DNA of 64,000 nucleotides from Anaerolineales bacterium (GTDB lineage: Bacteria; Chloroflexota; Anaerolineae; 4572-78; J111), in NCBI GenBank assembly GCA_020634935.1, contig JACKAT010000006.1:102507-166506 (forward strand), read 5' to 3'. Under the pieces are notes generated by a model that was not told the DNA's origin, made no database searches, and saw only the letters and a list, made by a program, of their open reading frames with translations. The number at the start of each line of letters is the position of its first letter. Within the stretch, counting starts at the first letter, position 1. Shown here piece after piece: positions 44,291-52,725 of the stretch. The position numbers were made by a program, and so were the translations under genes.

Positions 44291-44318
44291 AGTATACGGG
44301 TTAAAACTAAACTTACAA
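44291..44318 (-). promoter_or_regulatory. Promoter abutting recX start (leaderless)
   Basis: On the minus strand TTGTAA (44318-44313), a 16-base spacer and TATACT (44296-44291) lie 7 bases before the ATG at 44283. Transcription would start at or within a base of the initiation codon. Confidence 0.6.
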
Positions 44319-44339
44319 GACGACGTTCAAACGTTCAGA

Positions 44340-44430
44340 CCGTCGCCAGCCGACCGCCGACCGCCTTACCCTATGATCCGTGTCAATATTCGACGGTCCA
44401 CGGTCGGATGTCGGCGGTCAGGGGGTCGGA
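44340..44430. repeat. GACGGTCGGCGGTCGG inverted run
   Basis: GCCAGCCGACCGCCGACCGCC (from 44347) is complemented by CGGTCGGATGTCGGCGGTC (ending 44419). It is a low-complexity inverted repeat at the 3' side of the GlsB-type gene. Confidence 0.5.
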
Positions 44431-44434
44431 TCGG

Positions 44435-44695
44435 TTACCGTTTCACCGCCAATCGGTAAAGCAGCAGCAATATAACCGCCCCGATCACCCCAAAAACGAT
44501 GCTCATGAAGTCAAGGGTCCCGGTGGCTACGCTTAAACCCAGCACATTGCTCAGAAAGCCGCCAACAAAAGCGCCGGCGATACCAATCAGCGAGGTCACC
44601 AGGCAGCCGCCCGGATCGCGGCCCGGCATCACAAACTTAGCCAGTGCGCCAATAATAAACCCCACCACCAGCCAGCTGATGATTGAATAGATCAT
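44435..44695 (-). CDS. GlsB/YeaQ/YmgE-type stress membrane protein
   Basis: An 86-residue protein with three hydrophobic segments (about 4-20, 32-52, 62-80). It has the family signature FVMPGRDPGGCLVTSLIGIAG near 22-42. It was once called transglycosylase-associated and is now considered a small envelope-stress membrane protein of unknown mechanism. It stands alone, with GGAGGAAAC 9 bases before the ATG. Confidence 0.92.
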   Translation of the reverse strand: MIYSIISWLVVGFIIGALAKFVMPGRDPGGCLVTSLIGIAGAFVGGFLSNVLGLSVATGTLDFMSIVFGVIGAVILLLLYRLAVKR

Positions 44696-44733
44696 TCTTT
44701 TTGTTTCCTCCTGGATGAATCATAGTTAACTCA

Positions 44734-44921
44734 AGTTGCCACCTGTCCACGACCAAGACCTAACAGGTTTTCAAATGAGCTTTAACTCGGCTTGCTACCC
44801 TTCCAGACCTTTAGGGTTTCGACCCTGATTTTGACCAGAAATGGCGTTAAATATCTGAATTCTGGTCGGGATAACGCAATTCCGGAAACCCTAAAGGTCT
44901 TTCGCACAAGGTGGCAACTTA
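44734..44921. repeat. Palindromic element family B, copy 2 with extension
   Basis: Outer ends AGTTGCCACC (44734-44743) and GGTGGCAACTT (44911-44921). The core 44797-44905 is the reverse complement of the core at 1716-1827 (AGACCTTTAGGGTTTCGACCC...GGGATAACGCAATTCC...AAACCCTAAAGGTCT). An extra arm lies at 44744-44796. A single end (GTGGCAACTTGAATTATAG) remains at 60700-60720. Confidence 0.7.
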
Positions 44922-45129
44922 TTAATTATAGGCATGGTAAGCCAGAGTTAGAAATAGGCAAATAAATGAGAAATATGATGATACCTAACGCATGGTTTGA
45001 TGGCCATAGCTTAGCGCTATCGCCGCTGAAATAGGGCATTGCCTTCTCAGTAGAAATCAGGTACAGTAAAGGGCAACTTCGTTCGCGGTAAGCCCTTCAA
45101 CCCTGACCCATCGCTAAAGCGATTACGAC

Positions 45130-45345
45130 GAACCCTTTTTCTGGAGCCACAAAGCTGGCTTTGTCATCCACTTTTCTGGAGCGACAAAGCTGGCTTTGTC
45201 ATTAACGGCAAGGTCAAAGTAAACTTTGACGCTCTGGATCGCTATTATCAGAGGAGTGCAACAGAACCTCGGTACAGCAACGACAATGGGAATTCCGTAG
45301 GACAAACTTAAGTTTGTCCTACAAACCCTTTTCAGAGGAGAAATA
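45130..45345. repeat. Mosaic palindrome element family C, copy 1
   Basis: Modules in order: CCACAAAGCTGGCTTTGTC, GACAAAGCTGGCTTTGTC, GTCAAAGTAAACTTTGAC, a conserved CAGAACCTCGGTACAGCAACG, and a perfect 26-bp palindrome at 45297-45322 (half GTAGGACAAACTT). GAGGAG at 45335-45340 follows and serves the next gene. The stretch 44922-45129 holds no gene; 45105-45135 matches the inverted sequence near 34300. Confidence 0.8.
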
Positions 45346-45347
45346 AT

Positions 45348-46016
45348 ATGGCTAAAAACAACGAGATCAGCGTCTTTATCGCCAGCCAGGACGCCACCTG
45401 CGATGAGTGCGGCGAGGCATTGGGACACGATGCCTGGATTACCCTGACCGAGGACAACAAGGCGCTGTGCCTGGCCTGCGCCGATCTGGAACACCTGATC
45501 TTTCTCCCGGCCGGCGATGCGGCGCTGACCCGACGGTCGCGCAAGCACTCAACCTTGAGCGCGGTCGTGCTCAAATGGAACAAGCGTCGTAAACGGTATG
45601 AGCGGCAGGGCTTGCTGGTGGAAAGTCAGGCGCTGGAGCAAGCCGAGGAAGAATGCCTGGCCGATAGCGAGGTCAGAGAGCGCCGCCGGGCGCGGGAGGC
45701 TGTTCGGCGGGTCGAGCTGGATCGCCAGTACGTCGAAGCCTTCGCCGGGCGGGTGCGCCAGTTGTTCCCCGGCTGTCCGGCCGGTCGAGAGACCATCATT
45801 GCCGAACATGCCTGCCTCAAATACAGCGGCCGGGTGGGTCGTTCGGCGGCGGCCAAAACTCTGGATGACCAGGCCATCCGGCTGGCCGTTATCGCCCACA
45901 TCCGCCACGTTGAAACCCAGTACGACTCGCTGTTGGCCGGCGGCTATGGTCGCCGGCAAGCGCGACAGGCCGTCGAGGCTGACATCGATCGGGTGCTGAC
46001 CCGCTGGCAAAGCTAA
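45348..46016 (+). CDS. DUF2293 domain protein with N-terminal Zn-ribbon-like motif
   Basis: A 222-residue protein. Near the N-terminus a CDEC...CLAC arrangement (about 18-48) can form a zinc ribbon. A basic middle helix follows (about 63-125), then a C-terminal DUF2293 domain with VRQLFPGCPAGRETIIAEHAC, KYSGRVGRS, DDQAIRLAVIAHIRH and TQYDSLL. The function of DUF2293 is unknown. The ATG has GAGGAG seven bases upstream, and that ribosome site is contributed by the palindromic repeat in front. The gene is GC-rich, unlike the flanks. Confidence 0.85.
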   Translation: MAKNNEISVFIASQDATCDECGEALGHDAWITLTEDNKALCLACADLEHLIFLPAGDAALTRRSRKHSTLSAVVLKWNKRRKRYERQGLLVESQALEQAEEECLADSEVRERRRAREAVRRVELDRQYVEAFAGRVRQLFPGCPAGRETIIAEHACLKYSGRVGRSAAAKTLDDQAIRLAVIAHIRHVETQYDSLLAGGYGRRQARQAVEADIDRVLTRWQS

Positions 46017-46113
46017 CCTCAAGATATTCCCAGCAATAAAAACCGCTGGCAAAATCCTGCAAGCCTATTTTACGGCGTCAAAAAGTCCTTGCAGAATTCT
46101 GCAAACGGTTAGG

Positions 46114-46387
46114 ACGATGATGATCGAGGCATGTCGCGCGGTGCAAGAGGCGATCACGATGATGATCGAGGCATGTCGCGCGGTGCAGGAGGCGATCACG
46201 ATGATGATCGAGGCATGTCGCGCGGTGCAAGAGGCGATCACGATGATGATCGAGGCATGTCGCGCGGTGCAAGAGGCGATCACGATGATGATCGAGGCAT
46301 GTCGCGCGGTGTAAGAGGCGATCACGATGATGATCGAGGCATGTCGCGCGGTGTAAGAGGCGATCACGATCATGATCAGGGCTTATC
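46114..46387. repeat. 42-bp tandem repeat array, six units plus a partial
   Basis: Units start at 46114, 46156, 46198, 46240, 46282 and 46324, and a partial runs 46366-46387. Each has ACGATGATGATCGAGGCATG, then TCGCGCGGTGCAAGAGGCGATC. The only differences are CAGG in unit 2 and GTAAG in units 5 and 6. Because 42 is a multiple of three, several frames on both strands stay open, but none has a ribosome site or a non-repeat domain. There are no spacers, so it is not a CRISPR array. Confidence 0.9.
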
Positions 46388-46414
46388 AAATTCTGTAATC
46401 GCTGGTCATTAAGT

Positions 46415-46560
46415 CTGGAGCATCAAAGCTCTGCTTTGATCTGGAGCATCAAAGCTCTGCTTTGATCTGGAGCATCAAAGCTCTGCTTTGATCTGGCGTG
46501 ACAAAGCTTTATGAGTCAATAAATTAATCGGGGAATAACAAAGCCAGCTTTGTTGCTCCG
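46415..46560. repeat. 26-bp tandem palindromes and GACAAAGC modules
   Basis: CTGGAGCATCAAAGCTCTGC, then TTTGAT, repeats three times exactly (46415-46440, 46441-46466, 46467-46492). Each unit is self-complementary (ATCAAAGC / GCTTTGAT). TGACAAAGCTTT and AACAAAGCCAGCTTTGTTGC follow. These are relatives of the family-C modules. Confidence 0.8.
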
Positions 46561-46750
46561 ATATGTGACGCATTTGATGTCTAAAACCCCATGTTTTGTC
46601 GCGCCACTCTATTTTCCTGGCCTTTTTTCTAGGGTGACGCTGCCCAAATGGCTGGTGTTTTTTCGGCTCGAAACCGTATACTTTTAGTCTGGATATATCT
46701 ATTCAGTCATCTTCCTAGGTACTGCCCTGTCTTCTTGAACATCACTACCT

Positions 46751-46820
46751 TTGCACTTTAAAGTATTATGGCCAGAAACCAGGTTTTTAGCGCAAAAACC
46801 TGGTTTCTAAAAAAGTGCAA
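46751..46820. repeat. Perfect 15-bp hairpin with outer arms
   Basis: AGAAACCAGGTTTTT (46774-46788), a 5-base loop and AAAAACCTGGTTTCT (46794-46808) form a perfect stem. Outer arms TTGCACTT (46751-46758) and AAGTGCAA (46813-46820) also pair. Confidence 0.75.
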
Positions 46821-46863
46821 ACATCGTGCTGAACATGACAGGACCTTCATTTCAGAGTAAAAT

Positions 46864-46934
46864 GCGAGTTGGTTGGATGGTTAGATGGTTTGTGGGTTGG
46901 TTATGGGTTTCAGCCAGCAATCCAACCAACTCGC
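46864..46934. repeat. Inverted repeat GCGAGTTGGTTGGAT
   Basis: GCGAGTTGGTTGGAT (46864-46878) is the exact complement of 46920-46934, with a GGTTAGATGGTTTGTGG-type low-complexity interior. No gene was seen in 46017-47131. Confidence 0.7.
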
Positions 46935-46957
46935 CAGCCATTTATAATGAAAATGTA

Positions 46958-47127
46958 GGGGAGCGACCAAGCTGGCTTTGTCATATTCACAATACGGTCA
47001 AAGTAAACTTTGACGCTCCAGACCATTACTTTTAAGGGCGTCGAACAGTCCTTACAGAACGACAGCGCGAATGAAAATCCCGTAGGACAAACTTAAGTTT
47101 GTCCTACAACCCCATTTTCAGAGGAGG
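46958..47127. repeat. Mosaic palindrome element family C, copy 2
   Basis: GGGGAGCGACCAAGCTGGC, GTCAAAGTAAACTTTGACGC, the segment GAACAGTCCTTACAGAACGAC, and the 26-bp palindrome at 47082-47107. The end TTTTCAGAGGAGG (47115-47127) supplies the ribosome site of the LLM gene. Confidence 0.8.
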
Positions 47128-47131
47128 CAGC

Positions 47132-48070
47132 ATGGCCGAGATAGGCATTATGGTTGAGGGACAAGAGGACATGACCTGGGAGCGATTTTTTCGCCTGGCC
47201 GAGGCGGTCGAGGAGTTGGGCTTCAGCCACCTCTTTCGCTCCGATCACCTGACCGGCATCTACGGTTACCCGGAGCGGGCGTCGCTGGCGCTGTGGCCGT
47301 CGCTAACGGCGCTGGCCATGCGCACCAGCCGTATCCGCTTCGGACCGCTGGTCTGCGCCGTCACCTTTCGCCAGCCGGTGATCGTCGCTAAGATGGCCGC
47401 CGCGGTCGATCAACTCTCCGGCGGGCGGCTCGATTTAGGTATTGGCGCGGGTTGGAATGATATGGAGCATCAGATGTTTGGCCTCAACTATCCGCGCTAC
47501 GGCGTTCGGCTGGAGATGTTGGACGAGGCCGCCACCGTCATTAAATTGCTCTGGTCGGGCGAACCGGCGACCTTTGAGGGCAAGCATTACCAACTTGACC
47601 ACGCTCAATCCCACCCCGGCCCGGCGCAGCCGAACCCAACCCTAATCATGGGCGGCAAAGGCAAGAAGACCTTGCAGATCGTGGCTAAACAGGCCACCGA
47701 GTGGAATTTCGCTTATGGTGGGGTCGATTTCTTCCGTGAGAAGTCGCGGGAGCTGGATGAGAACTGCGCGGCCATCAACCGCGACCCTGGTGAAATTCGC
47801 CGCTCGATGATGGCCCCGTTTGTTATTGGTCGTGATGAGGCCGCGCTTCAAAGCCGGATCGAGGCCCATCGCCGCATGTTTCCAAGCCTGCCCTCAACTC
47901 TGGCCGAGTGGAACGAGGCCGGCTTTATCGGCGGCAGCCCCGGCCAGGTGATCGATCAGATGAAGGCGTTTACCGCCGCCGGGATCGATCGCTTTATGGT
48001 GCAGCATAATGATCTGGATGACCTCGACTCATTAGCGCTGCTGGCCGCAGAGGTTCTACCGCACGTTTAA
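47132..48070 (+). CDS. LLM-class flavin/F420-dependent oxidoreductase
   Basis: A 312-residue luciferase-like monooxygenase-fold oxidoreductase of the F420-dependent type. It contains FSHLFRSDHLTG, IRFGPLVCAVTFRQP and LSGGRLDLGIGAGWNDMEHQMFG, and then PTLIMGGKGKKTLQIVAKQATEWN. The SGGRLDLGIGAGWN stretch is the family signature. The reaction is unknown. GAGGAGG lies 4 bases before the ATG. Its TAA overlaps the TAA of the convergent TauE/SafE gene within a shared TTAA. Confidence 0.93.
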   Translation: MAEIGIMVEGQEDMTWERFFRLAEAVEELGFSHLFRSDHLTGIYGYPERASLALWPSLTALAMRTSRIRFGPLVCAVTFRQPVIVAKMAAAVDQLSGGRLDLGIGAGWNDMEHQMFGLNYPRYGVRLEMLDEAATVIKLLWSGEPATFEGKHYQLDHAQSHPGPAQPNPTLIMGGKGKKTLQIVAKQATEWNFAYGGVDFFREKSRELDENCAAINRDPGEIRRSMMAPFVIGRDEAALQSRIEAHRRMFPSLPSTLAEWNEAGFIGGSPGQVIDQMKAFTAAGIDRFMVQHNDLDDLDSLALLAAEVLPHV

Positions 48071-48831
48071 CGCACCAGGTAGATGATCGACACAATAACG
48101 CCGATAATGACCACAATCCGCCGGAGAGCGGACGGTTTGATCTTGCCGGCCAGCCGGCCCCCCAACACCCCCCCGATTAGCGCGCCGACGGCCATGACCA
48201 GCGCGGCCAGCCAGACGACCTGCCCGGAAAACAGGAAGAAAATCGCGGCGGCAATGTTGACGCTAAAGGCGACCGCCTGCTTCAGGGCGTTGAGCCGCGT
48301 CAGCGAGTCGTCCAGCACCAGCCCTAACACAGCCAGGACGATCACGCTCAGGCCCGCCCCAAAATAACCGCCGTAGACGGCGGCCAAGCCCACCGGCAGC
48401 ACCACGCTCGTTTGGGACATCGATCCTGAGCCGGATCGGCTGCTGCGGCGAACCAGCCAGGCCCGCAGCGGATCTTGTACTGCCAGCAGCCCCGACGCCA
48501 ACAGAATCAGAAACGGCACCAAAGCTCGAAACGCCTTTTCGCCGGTGTTGAGCAGCAGAATGCCCCCCATCAGGCCCCCGATCACGCTGGCCGGAACCAG
48601 CAGCCACAACCGCTGCTGCTGATCTTTCAAGTCGTTCCACTGGGCAAACGTCGCGCCGAGATAACCGGGGCATAGCGCCACGGTGTTTGTCACGTTGGCC
48701 GCCACCGCCGGAATGCCCACGGCGGTTAACATTGGAAATGTAATCAGTGTGCCGCCCCCGGCTAGCGCATTGACTGCGCCGCCGGCAACGGCCGCTAATC
48801 CCACAAGCAAAAAATCTAACCAACTGGTCAT
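48067..48831 (-). CDS. TauE/SafE family sulfite exporter-like membrane protein
   Basis: A 254-residue integral membrane protein with about eight hydrophobic segments. It has the family's duplicated signature: GGGTLITFPML...NVTNTVALCPGYLGA in the first half and YGGYFGAGLSVIVLAVLG...LNALKQAVAF in the second. Members export sulfite, sulfoacetate or other organic anions; the substrate here is unknown. It is convergent with the LLM gene and overlaps it by four bases. Confidence 0.94.
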   Translation of the reverse strand: MTSWLDFLLVGLAAVAGGAVNALAGGGTLITFPMLTAVGIPAVAANVTNTVALCPGYLGATFAQWNDLKDQQQRLWLLVPASVIGGLMGGILLLNTGEKAFRALVPFLILLASGLLAVQDPLRAWLVRRSSRSGSGSMSQTSVVLPVGLAAVYGGYFGAGLSVIVLAVLGLVLDDSLTRLNALKQAVAFSVNIAAAIFFLFSGQVVWLAALVMAVGALIGGVLGGRLAGKIKPSALRRIVVIIGVIVSIIYLVR

Positions 48832-48965
48832 CGTTAAGGTTTATCCTGAGGGTAAAGTTATCGAAAAGGTATTAAATTCTTTTCTCTAGTGAAAAATAAC
48901 ACATTTAAGGAGGATAGCAAAATTAAGAGACAAGCCTGTTACGCTGTCGATGGGGCGATTAGGTG

Positions 48966-49661
48966 TTAGTCGCCCTCGCCTAACAACCCCATTTTTATGG
49001 CCTGAGTCACGGCTTCGGTCCGATTGGTGACATTGAGCTTGCCCAAAATATTGCCGACGTGAATTTTGACGGTACGCTCTACAATGTGCAGTTCCTTCGC
49101 TATTTCCTTGTTGCGCGCGCCCCGGCCCAGCAGGTGTAAGACATCTAATTCACGGGGGGTGAGCTTCGGATCATTGTCGGTGGAACTTTTTGATTTCTGA
49201 TCCGGCTCATCCTGGGCCGTAACCTGCTCGACCATACTGGAAAAGTGATCGAGGATCCGGGCCGCGACGGTTGGGTTGAGCAGCGACTCCCCCCGGTGAG
49301 CGGCGCGAATGGCCTCAATCAGCCGGTCGGGAGGGGCATCTTTAAGTAGAAAGCCGCGCGCCCCGGCGGCGATGCCGTTATAAATATCTTCATCATCGGC
49401 AAATGTGGTCAGGATAATCAATTGAATGTTGGGCCGTTTGGCGTTGATGCGTTTAATGGCCTCAACCCCGCCCATGCCTGGCATCCTTAAATCCATGAGG
49501 ATGACATCTGTGGGGGTTGACATGGTAAAGTCGATGGCGGCTTCGCCATTTTCGGCTTCACCGATGACCTCGATATCATCTTCTAAATCGATTATAGAAC
49601 CTAACCCGCGTCGGACAATGGGGTGATCATCAGCGATTAGAACTTTTATGGTTTGGCTCAT
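48966..49661 (-). CDS. NarL/LuxR-family response regulator
   Basis: A 231-residue transcription factor with a receiver domain (Asp10-Asp11 pocket, phospho-acceptor Asp57 in LMDLRMPG, Lys in LLKDAPP). A variable linker precedes a LuxR-type helix-turn-helix (about 163-225: LTPRELDVLHLLGRGARNKE, then VKIHVGNILGKL). The target genes are unknown. Its ATG overlaps the stop of the sensor kinase (49658-49661), so the pair is translated together. Confidence 0.96.
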   Translation of the reverse strand: MSQTIKVLIADDHPIVRRGLGSIIDLEDDIEVIGEAENGEAAIDFTMSTPTDVILMDLRMPGMGGVEAIKRINAKRPNIQLIILTTFADDEDIYNGIAAGARGFLLKDAPPDRLIEAIRAAHRGESLLNPTVAARILDHFSSMVEQVTAQDEPDQKSKSSTDNDPKLTPRELDVLHLLGRGARNKEIAKELHIVERTVKIHVGNILGKLNVTNRTEAVTQAIKMGLLGEGD

Positions 49662-52450
49662 TTGGATATTACAACCTTTATTTGAGTCCCGCCGCTAGCC
49701 GGCGAGTCGATAAATAGTTGACCGCCCATTAAACTGACTCTCTCTTTAATTCCTACTAGCCCGAAGCCACCCGTTCGCACTTTTTTATCAGCGCCGTTAT
49801 GAACTGCATGGGCGATTTGCTTTTGCTGCCTTGATTTTTCCACCCCAATGCCGTCGTCCACAATGGTGAGCGTGACCGTTTTGGGTTCAAAGACCAGCAT
49901 TACCTCGATTCGACTGGCCTGGGCGTGTCGTTTGATATTGGTCAAGGCTTCTTGGGCAATACGATACAAATTTTGTTCGGTGTTGGCCTCCAGCGCACTG
50001 GGATAACCTTCCAAGGTGAATTTGGCTTCCAGACCGGTTTCTCGTTTAAACCGCTCCACTTGTTGGATAATCGCTTGGTCCAGGGTCAAGCTTTCTAAAA
50101 CCGTTGGCCGCAAATTAAATACCGAGCGGCGAGCCTCCTGCAGGCTGGACTGAGCCAACTCTCGCGCTTCTTGCAAACTTTGCAGCGCTTTTTGTGTATT
50201 TTTCATGCTCAGGCGTTCGGCGGCTTGAAGCTGAATTAAAATGCCGGTAAACCCTTGGGCTAAGGTATCGTGAATTTCTCTGGCCATGCGGTTGCGCTCT
50301 TCAAAAACAGCGGCCTCACGGCTGCGCCGGTAGAGACGGGCGTTGACCACGGCGATGGCGATCTGATCGCCGATGGCCCGCAGCAGCTCGACTTCCGTTT
50401 CGGAAAAGGTTGATTCGGTGCGGCTGGCAATGCCCAGCACCCCGGCGATATCATCTTTGGCTAAGAGCGGCGCAGCGGCCAAACATTGCCATTCTTCATA
50501 GTTCAACAGGGGATCGTCCGGCCACTGGTGGCGGTAAAGATGGGCGTCTTCCAGCAGCAGCGGCTCACCGCTTTCGGCCACCTGGCCAATGAAGCCCCGG
50601 CCATAGTAGATAATTTGCTGCTCCATCTGCTCCGTCAGGTGGGGCGCCAGGCCGCGTTGGGCCCGCAGGCGCAAAAAATCTTCAGACTCGCGCTGCAAAC
50701 AGATCCAGCAAGCGTCGATGGGCATGACCTCCAACACGGCATCCATAGCGTTGTTGAGTACATCGTCAATATCCAATGATTTGCTGACGGTATGGCCGAC
50801 CGCATTAAGCGCGCTCAAGAATTGCACCCGCTGTTGAAGTTGGGCGTCGGTTAGGCTAAAGAGCATCGCGTGTTCCAGAGCAATAGCCGCATGGTTGGCA
50901 AAACTGGCGGCCAGATTGATCTCTTGATCGGTAAAGAAATGTTCGTCGTCGCGATAAATGGCTAAGGCGGCGGGCGGTACGTGCGGCGCAATCAAGGGAA
51001 TGACTAGCAGCGATCGATAGCCCTCAACTTGAGCCAGCGGCAGGAGCTCGGCAAAATTGGGATCGGTTTCAACATCAGGCACTTGAATAGGCTGCCCGGT
51101 TGAAATAGCCCGATAGGCCGGGTATTGTTTGGTTGCTTCGGTTAATTCCAGGCGAGAGATATAGTTCTGGCTCAACCCCCGGCTGGCTTGAACCTTTAGC
51201 TCCTCTTGCATATCGTCGGTGATTAACAAAGCGCATTGACGAACGTGAAACAGGCGGCGGACTTCATCTAAAACGGCGCTGATAACTTGTTTGGTCTCTA
51301 AAGAGGAGGCCACCACTGTGCTGGTTTTGTTGAGCGTCGTCAGTTCGATCAACCGCTGCCGGATACTCCGCTCGGTTCTTAGTAGCGTCCGGGCCAGCCG
51401 GCCAATTTGGTCCGGCCGCTCCGATAGCGGTTCGATCGTCTCCGGGATTAGCTCGATACCGGATAACTGCTGGCCAATGCTTTCGCCATAGCGGGTTAGT
51501 TGGGCCAGCGGATTGATAACTCGATGGGACAAGAAAATCCAGAACATAACGGCCCCAACACCAAAAATGGCCAGAGCCAGAATTAACCCTTGTTGAAACC
51601 GTTTGAGCGAAGCAAAAGCCAATCGAGTGGGATGCTGAACAATGACGCCCCAGTTGGCGGTTGGGATGGAGGTGTAACTGTACAGCCACGTTTCTCCGTT
51701 GCTGTCGCCGGTTAGCGAGCCTTCTTCGCCGTTCAGGACGGATTGCAGTACCGCTAAGCTGTCCTTAGAGAAGTTGGTTAACAGCTTAGCGGAATTGGAG
51801 TGAGCAATGATCTGGCCGGTTGAATCGACAATGGCGATATCGATTTTCTCTCGTTCCGGACGTTTTTCACTGATTTGAACCACGGTTTCGGTTAGGCGTT
51901 GGAGTTCAAGATTAACGCCTACCACCCCATCGAACTCACCATTTTTATAAACCGGCATAACGCTGGTGACCACCGGCCGGCCTGTAGTGGGTGAGATACG
52001 GCCTTTTGAGAAGACATGCTTGCCGGTAGTTTTAGCTTCAATAAAGTAATCTCTAAAGGAAAAGTCGGTGCCAACGGTGGAGCCGGGACTGGAGGGATAG
52101 TGATATATCATGATGCCGTTTTTAGAGAGGCGGTACAGCAGGTTGACATCCTGACGGGCAATGGCTCCGGCGGAAAAGGCGGCCGGCATCCGCTCAGGGT
52201 CAGCTTGGATGACAACGGGGAGTTTGGCATAAGCCACGGCGGCGCCTTCGGCCAGGCGCAGGAGAGCATCGGTTTCCAAGGCTATGGCCTGAGCCAGACT
52301 CAAATCAGCAGCCGAAACGTCCTCGCGCAGGCGTTCGCTTTCGACAGAGTAGAAGAACAACGCCAGAGCGAAGATCGGCACTACGAATAAGAGATATAAG
52401 GCCAACAATTGGAGTTGTAGGTCTGTTTTGCCGCGTTCTTTCACACTCAT
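49658..52450 (-). CDS. NarX-type sensor histidine kinase with Cache, HAMP and two GAF domains
   Basis: A 930-residue membrane kinase. Its first membrane segment is at about 14-36, with an extracytoplasmic double-Cache region after it (YPSSPGSTVGTDFSFRDYF is typical). A second membrane segment (about 287-307), HAMP and two GAF domains (about 375-530 and 545-700) follow. The HisKA_3 domain has phospho-acceptor His near 725 (REIHDTLAQG), and the HATPase domain has NLYRIAQEALTNIKRHAQ and DDGIGV. It senses an external small molecule plus cytoplasmic signals via GAF. The ATG at 52450 is preferred over a GTG six codons upstream; neither has a strong ribosome site. Confidence 0.94.
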   Translation of the reverse strand: MSVKERGKTDLQLQLLALYLLFVVPIFALALFFYSVESERLREDVSAADLSLAQAIALETDALLRLAEGAAVAYAKLPVVIQADPERMPAAFSAGAIARQDVNLLYRLSKNGIMIYHYPSSPGSTVGTDFSFRDYFIEAKTTGKHVFSKGRISPTTGRPVVTSVMPVYKNGEFDGVVGVNLELQRLTETVVQISEKRPEREKIDIAIVDSTGQIIAHSNSAKLLTNFSKDSLAVLQSVLNGEEGSLTGDSNGETWLYSYTSIPTANWGVIVQHPTRLAFASLKRFQQGLILALAIFGVGAVMFWIFLSHRVINPLAQLTRYGESIGQQLSGIELIPETIEPLSERPDQIGRLARTLLRTERSIRQRLIELTTLNKTSTVVASSLETKQVISAVLDEVRRLFHVRQCALLITDDMQEELKVQASRGLSQNYISRLELTEATKQYPAYRAISTGQPIQVPDVETDPNFAELLPLAQVEGYRSLLVIPLIAPHVPPAALAIYRDDEHFFTDQEINLAASFANHAAIALEHAMLFSLTDAQLQQRVQFLSALNAVGHTVSKSLDIDDVLNNAMDAVLEVMPIDACWICLQRESEDFLRLRAQRGLAPHLTEQMEQQIIYYGRGFIGQVAESGEPLLLEDAHLYRHQWPDDPLLNYEEWQCLAAAPLLAKDDIAGVLGIASRTESTFSETEVELLRAIGDQIAIAVVNARLYRRSREAAVFEERNRMAREIHDTLAQGFTGILIQLQAAERLSMKNTQKALQSLQEARELAQSSLQEARRSVFNLRPTVLESLTLDQAIIQQVERFKRETGLEAKFTLEGYPSALEANTEQNLYRIAQEALTNIKRHAQASRIEVMLVFEPKTVTLTIVDDGIGVEKSRQQKQIAHAVHNGADKKVRTGGFGLVGIKERVSLMGGQLFIDSPASGGTQIKVVISK

Positions 52451-52591
52451 TGTGAAACCCAGCCTCACTGGCTATTAAGGAGTCATCCGGGCGGACAACG
52501 CCTAAAGGGGTGAATTTTAATCGCTCTGTCTGTGACTCATTAGCCAAGATTGTTTCCGTGGGAGCAAGGCATTTTTTGGCTATTCTTTACA

Positions 52592-52725
52592 ACTTACGCA
52601 GTTGGCAGGTCATTTCGAGGAGGAACGACGAGAAATCCTTGAGAACGATGTTGGCCAGCCGACTCTATAGGGATTTCTCCGCCTTCGGCTACGAAATGAC
52701 ATGATTGGATGTCAAGTGCGTAACT
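52592..52725. repeat. Family-A ends with a TCATTTCGAG cargo
   Basis: Left end ACTTACGCAGTTGG, right end AAGTGCGTAACTCC. The interior is itself palindromic: GGTCATTTCGAGGAGG...GAGAAATCC pairs with GGATTTCTCC...ACGAAATGACA. It shares only the ends with 4981-5105, and the interior resembles 33119-33216. No gene was seen in 52451-53027. Confidence 0.75.

Noticed and set aside
46114..46387. CRISPR array
   Set aside because: Units are 42 bp, directly adjacent and nearly identical, with no unique spacers and no cas genes nearby.
46114..46412. Repeat-encoded proteins (several open frames on both strands)
   Set aside because: The frames are open only because the unit is 42 bp; there is no ribosome site and no non-repeat sequence, and units 5 and 6 place a stop in one of the frames.
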